Shown one piece after another: positions 1 to 4,341 of a stretch of DNA of 11,987 nucleotides. Origin of the DNA: DASSTJ01 sp035707965 (GTDB lineage: Bacteria; Actinomycetota; Actinomycetes; Actinomycetales; Angustibacteraceae); the NCBI GenBank assembly GCA_035707965.1, contig DASSTJ010000195.1:1-11987 (forward strand), in the 5' to 3' direction. The number at the start of each line of letters is the position of its first letter. Position 1 is the first letter of the stretch. The notes beneath the pieces were generated by a model. The model saw nothing but the letters and a program-made list of their open reading frames with translations, had not been told where the DNA came from and did not search any database. The position numbers were made by a program, and so were the translations under genes.

Positions 1-48
1 CTCGAGCGAGCGGCGGGCGGAGTCGTCGAACTCCAGGATCTTGGCCAT
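1..48 (-). CDS. groEL: GroEL chaperonin (60 kDa), N-terminal fragment cut by the window edge
   Basis: Reading the minus strand from the ATG at 46-48 gives MAKILEFDDSARRSLE before the window ends. This is the characteristic N-terminus of actinobacterial GroEL. The family forms the double-ring ATP-dependent cytoplasmic chaperonin that works with the GroES lid. The start follows the groES stop by 131 bp on the same strand, so this is the second gene of a groES-groEL operon. A purine-rich GAAAGGGA about a dozen bases upstream is a plausible ribosome-binding site. Only 16 codons are visible, so nothing can be said about the ATPase or apical domains. Many actinobacteria carry a second groEL elsewhere. 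Linkage to groES marks this copy as the operon-borne one. Confidence 0.93.
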   Translation of the reverse strand, partial: MAKILEFDDSARRSLE

Positions 49-90
49 GGGTGGTGATGTCCCTTTCGGCGGTTGGGGCGAACGAACCAG

Positions 91-135
91 CACCGCCCCG
101 GAGGCGCCGGCGGAACCGGGCCCGCCGGGGCGGTG
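91..135 (-). promoter_or_regulatory. Inverted repeat in the groES-groEL spacer (possible processing or attenuation hairpin)
   Basis: The arms CACCGCCCCG (91-100) and CGGGGCGGTG (126-135) are perfect reverse complements and extend by one more pair (101/125), giving an 11-bp GC-rich stem with a loop of about 23 nt. Inside it a second stem, CCGGCGG (107-113) with CCGCCGG (122-128), shares bases 125-128 with the outer stem, so the two folds are mutually exclusive. No T-run follows on the minus strand, so it is not a standard intrinsic terminator. Lying in the 131-bp gap between groES and groEL, it could set the groES:groEL ratio by partial termination, mRNA processing or stabilisation. That role is inferred from position. 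Confidence 0.5.
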
Positions 136-179
136 TCGTGCTCACCGGCGCAGAGGCCGGCGCAGATACGTCTCGACGA

Positions 180-476
180 TCACTTCTCGACGATGGCGAG
201 GACGTCACGCGCGGAGAGGATGAGCAGCTCCTCGCCGCCGTACTTCACCTCGGTGCCGCCGTACTTGCTGTAGATGACCTTGTCGCCGACCTTGACGTCG
301 AGCGGGACGCGCTTGCCGTTGTCGTCGACACGGCCCGGACCGACCGAGAGGACCTCGCCCTCCTGGGGCTTCTCCTTCGCGGTGTCCGGGATGACCAGGC
401 CGGACGCCGTGGTCTGCTCGGCCTCGAGGGCCTTGACGACGATGCGGTCCTCGAGCGGCTTGATGGAGACCGACAC
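180..476 (-). CDS. groES: GroES co-chaperonin (10 kDa)
   Basis: This is the 98-residue lid protein of the GroEL chaperonin, a cytoplasmic heptamer that caps the folding chamber. The N-terminus VSVSIKPLEDRIVVKALEAE, the mobile-loop region TTASGLVIPDTAKEKPQEG, the GPGR segment and the end DKVIYSKYGGTEVKYGGEELLILSARDVLAIVEK (the last written here only as a landmark running to the stop) all fit the family, and the length is normal. The frame is open to a GTG at 587, but the extra 37 residues do not resemble GroES and run into an operator. The GTG at 476 is chosen because GGGGGAGGT lies just upstream and the protein then begins at the conserved SIKPLEDR. It is first in the operon with groEL and sits downstream of two CIRCE operators, so HrcA-repressed heat-shock control is expected. 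Confidence 0.97.
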   Translation of the reverse strand: MSVSIKPLEDRIVVKALEAEQTTASGLVIPDTAKEKPQEGEVLSVGPGRVDDNGKRVPLDVKVGDKVIYSKYGGTEVKYGGEELLILSARDVLAIVEK

Positions 477-482
477 TTGCTG

Positions 483-491
483 ACCTCCCCC
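483..491 (-). promoter_or_regulatory. groES ribosome-binding site
   Basis: On the minus strand this reads GGGGGAGGT, a strong anti-16S match ending 6 nt before the GTG at 476. It decides the groES start against the longer frame that opens at 587. Confidence 0.8.
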
Positions 492-578
492 TTCGGGAAT
501 GTCGCGGATGGGCTGATGGGACTGTCGTTGGTGGGCCGTCGTCACCGCCGTCGCGGGGGTCGGTACCGTTGCCCACAG

Positions 579-605
579 CTGGCACACTCACTCCGAGAGT
601 GCCAA
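579..605 (-). promoter_or_regulatory. CIRCE operator 2 (promoter-distal, at the predicted groESL transcription start)
   Basis: Arms CTGGCACAC and GAGTGCCAA are separated by exactly 9 nt, matching the CIRCE layout TTAGCACTC-N9-GAGTGCTAA bound by the repressor HrcA. One arm is degenerate and the other is near consensus. On the minus strand it begins about 6 bases after the -10 box at 611-616, so bound HrcA would cover the transcription start. Confidence 0.85.
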
Positions 606-610
606 CGCCG

Positions 611-640
611 AATCTATGCCCGCAGTTAGCACTCGGTCAA
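611..640 (-). promoter_or_regulatory. groESL promoter, vegetative sigma type
   Basis: On the minus strand TTGACC (635-640) and TAGATT (611-616) form -35 and -10 hexamers with an 18-bp spacer. The -35 lies inside the spacer of the upstream CIRCE, and the predicted start (about 603-605) falls at the edge of the second CIRCE. The 5' leader to the groES GTG would be about 128 nt. Position and hexamer quality make this the obvious operon promoter. No start site has been measured here. Confidence 0.8.
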
Positions 641-652
641 CCCGAGTGCCAG
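626..652 (-). promoter_or_regulatory. CIRCE operator 1 (over the -35 region)
   Basis: TTAGCACTC and GAGTGCCAG flank a 9-nt spacer. The left arm is identical to the consensus and the right arm differs at two positions. It is the better of the two CIRCE copies, centred 47 bp from the other, and it contains the -35 hexamer of the groESL promoter. HrcA repression is established for CIRCE. No hrcA gene is in this window. Confidence 0.93.
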
Positions 653-688
653 CCACTCGGGTGACCCGGCGCCTCGCACCACGCGTGC

Positions 689-693
689 GAGGA
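689..693 (+). promoter_or_regulatory. Ribosome-binding site of the THUMP-like methyltransferase
   Basis: GAGGA lies 7 nt before the GTG at 701 and supports that start. No convincing promoter hexamers are visible for this gene in the 48 bp between the CIRCE element and the GTG. Confidence 0.55.
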
Positions 694-700
694 TCACGGC

Positions 701-1927
701 GTGGACCTGCCCGGCATGCGTGCCCTGCTCACGCCCGAGGGCTGGGCCCTGCTCGAGCAGCTCCCACCGTACGACGAGCAGGAGTCGCTGCAGCTCGGTG
801 AACGGCTGCGCAAGCAGGGTCACGCCCCGGCCCTGGTCGCGGCCGCCCTCACCCAGTCCCGGCTGCGAGCGCGCGGTCAGGAGAAGCTCGGGCCGTTCGC
901 CGACGGCATGCTGCTCACCCCCGACGGTCTGGAGCAGGCCACGCGGCTGTCCGTGGCCGCCCACCACGCCCGCCGGTTCGTCAGCGCCGGCGTCGAGCGG
1001 GTGGCCGACCTCGGCTGCGGTCTCGGCTCGGACGCCATGGCGCTGGCAGCGCTCGACCGGCAGGTGCTGGCCATCGACGCCGACGAGCTCACGGCGGCGT
1101 TCGCGACCGTGAACCTGCGCCACTGGCCCTCCGCCGAGGTGCGCTGTCACGACGTCACCACGCTCGACCTGCCCGGCATGCTGGAGCCGACGGACGGCGT
1201 CTGGCTCGACCCGGCCCGGCGCGTCACCGGGCGGGGTGGCAGGTCGCGCCGCACCTTCGACCCCGAGGCCTTCTCTCCCCCGTACTCGTTCGTCCTCGAC
1301 GTGGCCCGCCAGTTCCCGGCCACCGGCGCCAAGCTGGCACCCGGCATCGCCCACCGGCTCCTGCCGGACGGCGTCAGCGCGCCCACCGCAGAGGCGCAGT
1401 GGGTGTCGGTGCACGGCGACGTCGTCGAGTGCGCCCTCTGGTTCGGGCCGCTGGCGCGCTCCGGCGTCCGACGCAGCGCGCTGGTGCTCGACGGGCACGG
1501 TGCGGTCCACGAGCTCGCGGACGACGACGTGCCACGCGCCGTCGCCGGCGAGGTCGGGGCGTTCGTGCACGAGCCCGACGGCGCGGTGATCCGGGCCGGC
1601 CTCGTGCCCGAGATGGCGGCTCGCGTGGGCGCTCGCCTGATCGACGCCACGATCGCCTACCTCACCACCGACACGCCGGTCTCGGACCCACTGATGCACT
1701 CGTACGCCGTGCAGGACGTGCTGCCGTACCAGGTGAAGACCCTGCGCACGTACCTGCGCGACCGCGGGGTCGGCGTCCTCACGATCAAGAAGCGCGGCAG
1801 CGCCGTCGACCCCGTTCAGCTGCGTCGCCAGCTGCGGCTGACCGGCGACGCCGAGGCGACCATCGCGCTGACGCGCGTGCAGGGGCGGCCGTCCGTCCTC
1901 GTCCTGAGGCTGCTCCAGGCAGCGTGA
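701..1927 (+). CDS. Class I SAM-dependent methyltransferase with THUMP-like C-terminal domain
   Basis: The 408-residue protein has a helical N-terminal region (1-95) and then a Rossmann methyltransferase fold. Motif I is VADLGCGLGSDA (101-112), the acidic end of the second strand is AIDAD (124-128), and WLDPARR (168-174) occupies the motif IV position. The C-terminus (about 320-405, with KTLRTYLRDRGVGVLTIKKRG at 346-366) matches the THUMP-like domain found in actinobacterial members of this family. Family knowledge says SAM-dependent methyl transfer; a nucleic-acid substrate is only suggested by the THUMP-like part. The RBS GAGGA supports the GTG start. It diverges from groES and shares a 224-bp intergenic region with it. 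No neighbour reveals its substrate. Confidence 0.88.
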   Translation: MDLPGMRALLTPEGWALLEQLPPYDEQESLQLGERLRKQGHAPALVAAALTQSRLRARGQEKLGPFADGMLLTPDGLEQATRLSVAAHHARRFVSAGVERVADLGCGLGSDAMALAALDRQVLAIDADELTAAFATVNLRHWPSAEVRCHDVTTLDLPGMLEPTDGVWLDPARRVTGRGGRSRRTFDPEAFSPPYSFVLDVARQFPATGAKLAPGIAHRLLPDGVSAPTAEAQWVSVHGDVVECALWFGPLARSGVRRSALVLDGHGAVHELADDDVPRAVAGEVGAFVHEPDGAVIRAGLVPEMAARVGARLIDATIAYLTTDTPVSDPLMHSYAVQDVLPYQVKTLRTYLRDRGVGVLTIKKRGSAVDPVQLRRQLRLTGDAEATIALTRVQGRPSVLVLRLLQAA

Positions 1928-2008
1928 GCTGATGTCGGCCGATGGTCAGCCGCTGTAGGACAGCACGAGTAGCCCTCACGGATGCGCTGCGCCCGGAAGG
2001 CGCGGCGC

Positions 2009-2037
2009 TGGTCAGAGTGATACCACCGTGGTATCGT
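2009..2037 (+). promoter_or_regulatory. Predicted promoter of the RHH-Doc operon, apparently leaderless
   Basis: TGGTCA (2009-2014) and TATCGT (2032-2037) give -35-like and TAnnnT -10-like hexamers with a 17-bp spacer. Seven to eight bases after the -10 is the A of the ATG at 2045, and no Shine-Dalgarno sequence lies between. This is the pattern of leaderless actinobacterial transcripts. It is a prediction from spacing. Confidence 0.5.
2019..2035 (+). promoter_or_regulatory. Perfect palindromic operator of the RHH-Doc pair
   Basis: GATACCAC-C-GTGGTATC is a perfect 8+1+8 inverted repeat ending 9 bp before the antitoxin ATG and overlapping the predicted -10 box. Ribbon-helix-helix antitoxins typically bind such dyads as dimers and repress their own operon. 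Binding by the protein encoded next to it is inferred. Confidence 0.78.
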
Positions 2038-2044
2038 TCGATCC

Positions 2045-2242
2045 ATGTCCATGACGCTGCGCACGACGCCGGAGATCGACAAGGCTCTCGACGAGACGGC
2101 GAAGGCAGAGAACCTGTCGAAGCAGCAGGTCGTGCTGAAGGCAATCGAGGAGTACACGTCCCGGCGCACGCAGGTGCGCGACGAGGCCATCGCGAGGATC
2201 CTGCGTGAGGACGCTGCGCTGCTCGCCCGTCTCGCCGAGTGA
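2045..2242 (+). CDS. Ribbon-helix-helix (CopG/Arc-type) antitoxin
   Basis: This 65-residue protein begins with MTLRTTPEIDKALDETAKAE, a beta strand followed by a helix, then NLSKQQVVLKAIEEY, the second helix of a ribbon-helix-helix DNA-binding fold. Residues 40-65 are charged and helical and would form the toxin-binding tail. The gene ends in a GTGA overlap with the downstream Doc toxin, so the two are translationally coupled. The upstream 17-bp palindrome is the likely autorepression site. A second ATG at 2051 would remove only two residues. The antitoxin role is assigned from fold plus partner. The sequence does not name a specific characterised family member. Confidence 0.88.
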   Translation: MSMTLRTTPEIDKALDETAKAENLSKQQVVLKAIEEYTSRRTQVRDEAIARILREDAALLARLAE

Positions 2243-2613
2243 CACGCTTCCTGACGATCGAGGACGCGCTCGCAGCGGCCCAGGCGTATCTCGGTCGCCG
2301 TCCTGAGGTGCGTGACTACGGCCTCCTCGAGTCCGCCCTGATGCGACCACAGGCCACGGTGTTCGGTCAGGATGCCTACCCGGACCTGAACCGCAAAGCG
2401 GCGGCCCTGCTGTCGAGCCTGGTGGGCAACCACCCGCTCATCGACGGCAACAAGCGCCTCGGCTGGGTGTGCACCCGCGTCTTCTACATCATGAACGACG
2501 CCGACGTGCGCGCTCCTGAAGACGACGCCTACGACCTCGTCGCCGCCATCGCCAACCACGAGCAGACGGACGTCGAGGCAGTGGCACCAGCGTTGGCCGC
2601 CTGGGTCATCTGA
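2239..2613 (+). CDS. doc: Doc-type Fic-fold toxin (death-on-curing family)
   Basis: The 124-residue protein carries HPLIDGNKR (65-73), the Doc version of the Fic motif, with catalytic His65, Asp69, Asn71, Lys72 and Arg73. P1 Doc phosphorylates elongation factor Tu and stops translation. Lys rather than Gly in the GNK segment is the Doc signature and separates it from AMP-transferring Fic enzymes. The first half (LTIEDALAAAQAYLG, then RDYGLLESALMRPQATVFG) is typical of the family, and the length is normal, so the toxin looks intact. The usual Phe after HP is Leu here, a conservative change. The GTG start overlaps the antitoxin stop by 4 bp. It converges with the nucleoside hydrolase across 12 bp. 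Confidence 0.92.
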   Translation: MTRFLTIEDALAAAQAYLGRRPEVRDYGLLESALMRPQATVFGQDAYPDLNRKAAALLSSLVGNHPLIDGNKRLGWVCTRVFYIMNDADVRAPEDDAYDLVAAIANHEQTDVEAVAPALAAWVI

Positions 2614-2625
2614 CGCTCCCTGGCC

Positions 2626-3612
2626 TCAAGCGCGCGAGACGGTGTCGAGCCACAGCTGCGCCCACCGACGGCCGTCGACGCCCCGCGCCACGTCGACCAG
2701 CGCGGGGGAAGGCTCGTGCTCGTCGTGCTCGAGGTCACCCGACCAGGTGCGCCGGTCCACCACGGTCTGACCGCGGGTGCGCGCACCCGCCAGCTCCACG
2801 TGGACCGGGTGCCGCGCGGTCGTGAGCCCTTTCGGGTCGAGGACCGCGCAGACGGCGCCGGCGTCACCGATCGTCGCGTCCTCGGCGCCGAACCGGTCGC
2901 ACTGGAAGCCGATCAGCGCACCGGCCAAGCGGGACGCCGGGTGCTCGGCCTCCAGCAGCTCGCGGGCATCGGCGCGCGAGACCCTGACGTCGTAGAAGAC
3001 GTCCAGCCCGTACATCGTGACCTCGATGCCGAGCTCGTGCGCCGCGTCGAGCACGACGGCAGCGGCCTCCGGGTCGTGCCAGACGTTGAACTCGGCGCTG
3101 GCCGTCGCGTTGCCGACGCCCGCCGACCCGCCCATGAACACGATGCGGCGCAACCCTTCTGCCGCTTCCGGGTAGGTGCGCAGCAGCAGGGCGACGTTCG
3201 TCTGCGGGGCCATCGGCACCAGCGTCACGCGCTCACCGGTGCCGGCTGCCTCCAGCAGGACGTCGCGCAGCAGCTCGACGGCATGCCTCGGGTCCCGCTG
3301 AGCGGTGGGTTCCGGCAGCCCCAACGCCCCGGCGTCGAGGTCGCCCAGCCCGTCCTCGCCGTGCACGTGCCGGGCCTCGCGCGCCGGCTCCAGCAGCGGC
3401 CGCGACGCTCCCCCGGCCACCGGCACGTCGTCGCGACCAGCCGCGGCAAGCACCCGCAACGTGTTGCGCACGACCTGATCGACACCGACGTTGCCGGCCA
3501 CGCACGTCACCGCCCTGAGGTCGAGCCGCGGGTGCAGCGCTGCCAGCAGGAGAGCGCAGGCGTCGTCCACGCCAGTGTCGACGTCCAGCACCACAGGTCC
3601 GCCCTCGCTCAC
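2626..3612 (-). CDS. Nucleoside hydrolase (inosine-uridine preferring type)
   Basis: This 328-residue enzyme belongs to the Ca2+-dependent N-ribohydrolases that split nucleosides into base and ribose for salvage. The N-terminus has the signature VVLDVDTGVDDA (7-18), whose Asp residues hold calcium. It also shows VHGEDGLG (83-90), APQTNVAL (135-142, usually GPLTNVAL), FMGGS (159-163) and EFNVWHDPEAA (174-184). Near residue 250, where many members have His-Asp, this protein reads IGDAGAV, so the usual His is Gly. The frame stays open to 3819, but the extra residues are unlike the family and cross a large palindrome. The GTG at 3612 starts directly before the calcium motif and has AGGA 7 nt upstream. 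No transporter or ribokinase is adjacent. Confidence 0.9.
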   Translation of the reverse strand: MSEGGPVVLDVDTGVDDACALLLAALHPRLDLRAVTCVAGNVGVDQVVRNTLRVLAAAGRDDVPVAGGASRPLLEPAREARHVHGEDGLGDLDAGALGLPEPTAQRDPRHAVELLRDVLLEAAGTGERVTLVPMAPQTNVALLLRTYPEAAEGLRRIVFMGGSAGVGNATASAEFNVWHDPEAAAVVLDAAHELGIEVTMYGLDVFYDVRVSRADARELLEAEHPASRLAGALIGFQCDRFGAEDATIGDAGAVCAVLDPKGLTTARHPVHVELAGARTRGQTVVDRRTWSGDLEHDEHEPSPALVDVARGVDGRRWAQLWLDTVSRA

Positions 3613-3655
3613 TCCCTGATCCTGGCAGAACCGGTACCCCGAACGGTCCGGCTGC

Positions 3656-3695
3656 CGGTGCAGCTGCTCATCACCGGTGATGAGCCGTTGCACCG
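3656..3695. repeat. 40-bp near-perfect palindrome upstream of the nucleoside hydrolase
   Basis: Bases 3666-3685 are a perfect 20-bp palindrome, GCTCATCACC joined to GGTGATGAGC without a spacer. Two flanking mismatched pairs (3665/3686 and 3663/3688) are followed by seven more matches, CGGTGCA with TGCACCG, so 18 of 20 pairs agree over 40 bp. It lies 43 bp before the nucleoside hydrolase GTG and 57 bp after the stop of the broken PIN toxin gene. No T-run follows on either strand. A dimeric or tetrameric repressor site for the hydrolase is the simplest reading. An RNA hairpin acting as a U-tract-free terminator or attenuator is the alternative. Confidence 0.8.
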
Positions 3696-3752
3696 TCGAT
3701 CTCCACCTACCGCGGAGAACGGTCCCGAGAGCAGCACCCTGGGCAGACGACG

Positions 3753-4054
3753 TCAGCTCAGGTACCAGTCGCGATCCCGGCCCGGCGACCACACGGCGAA
3801 GCCGTGCTGCGCTGCGCACTGCGCCTGACGACGGTCATACGTCAGCACGTCCGCTTCATCGAGCGTCATCGCGGCGGCGAGGTGGATCGCGTCTGCAGTG
3901 CGCAAGAACGTGCCCGGCGGGCACGGCAGCTGGCCTGCCCGCCCCAGCAGCGACCTGTCGAGGGCCAAGAGGTCGAGCTGGGTGAGCAGGCGGTGACTCG
4001 TCGTTGGCGAGACTCCCGCGCGGGCTGCTGTTCGGGTCAGCTCGCGTAGGTCAC
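3753..4054 (-). pseudogene. VapC-type PIN-domain toxin, truncated by an internal deletion
   Basis: The frame ending at 3753 encodes the C-terminal three quarters of a PIN ribonuclease: RELTRTAARAG, then RLLTQLDLLALD, FLRTADAIHLAAAMTL and DVLTYDRRQAQCAAQHGF. The conserved Glu of the REL segment, the Asp of TADAIHLA and the Asp of TYD are present. The N-terminal strand with the first catalytic Asp (normally LDTSAL) is missing. A GTG at 4054 overlaps the antitoxin stop as GTGA, exactly where vapC should begin. It reads V-T-Y and then runs into a stop after five codons, in a different frame from the remnant. This fits loss of roughly 35-40 codons just after the start. The only in-frame start left is TTG at 3968, giving 71 residues. 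An active nuclease is unlikely. Confidence 0.8.
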
Positions 4055-4307
4055 CCGCGGTCCTCGTCCAGCAGCTCAGCCGTGGACAACGTGGACGTCA
4101 CCGGTTCCGGCAGCTCATCGAGGTTCAGTCCGGCCCCCGGTCGGAGCAGCCCTGCCGCAACCAGCTCGCCGCGCCGGTCGGTCGGGACGGGGCTCAGAAC
4201 GGCCGCGGGAACACCGTTGTTGGTGACGACGAACGACTCTCCCGCCGCGACTCTCCGCAGCACCTGGGGGAGTTGTTGCGCATCTCCCGATGGCTGATCG
4301 CCTCCAT
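4051..4307 (-). pseudogene. Phd/YefM-type antitoxin with a one-base frameshift
   Basis: The ATG at 4307 begins MEAISHREMRNNSP, the standard Phd/YefM N-terminus. The continuation QVLRRVAAGESFVVTNNG and PAAVLSPVPTDRRGEL is in another frame. The switch falls in a run of five Cs (plus-strand G run at 4266-4270); a sixth C would join both parts into one antitoxin of about 85 residues ending at 4051. As read, the ATG frame continues into unrelated residues, and only an internal GTG at 4263 gives the C-terminal part. The neighbouring PIN gene is also broken, which supports genuine decay, but a homopolymer read error or programmed slippage cannot be excluded. The predicted -10 TACAGT (4314-4319) would start a leaderless transcript at the ATG. 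Confidence 0.82.
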
Positions 4308-4313
4308 GGAACG

Positions 4314-4319
4314 ACTGTA
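4314..4319 (-). promoter_or_regulatory. Possible -10 box of the broken antitoxin gene
   Basis: On the minus strand TACAGT (TAnnnT type) lies 6 nt before the ATG at 4307, which would make the transcript leaderless. No clear -35 hexamer is seen. Direct GCTAC repeats spaced 10 bp apart lie immediately upstream and might be an old operator. Confidence 0.3.
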
Positions 4320-4341
4320 GCTCGGCGTAGCACGGACCCAG

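Noticed and set aside
477..587. A 37-residue N-terminal extension of GroES
   Set aside because: It would start inside a CIRCE operator, has no similarity to GroES, and a strong ribosome-binding site marks the internal GTG at 476.
1928..1950. GCTGA and TCAGC arms just after the methyltransferase stop as a terminator
   Set aside because: Only 5 bp of stem, a 13-nt loop and no T-run, so it is too weak to call.
3656..3695. The same peptide LITGDE appearing in open frames on both strands, suggesting a repeated protein motif
   Set aside because: It is simply the 20-bp palindrome being translated in both directions. Neither frame is a gene there.
2716..3828. A 370-codon plus-strand frame opposite the nucleoside hydrolase
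   Set aside because: It has no domain, and it covers both the hydrolase and the palindrome. The real signatures are on the minus strand.
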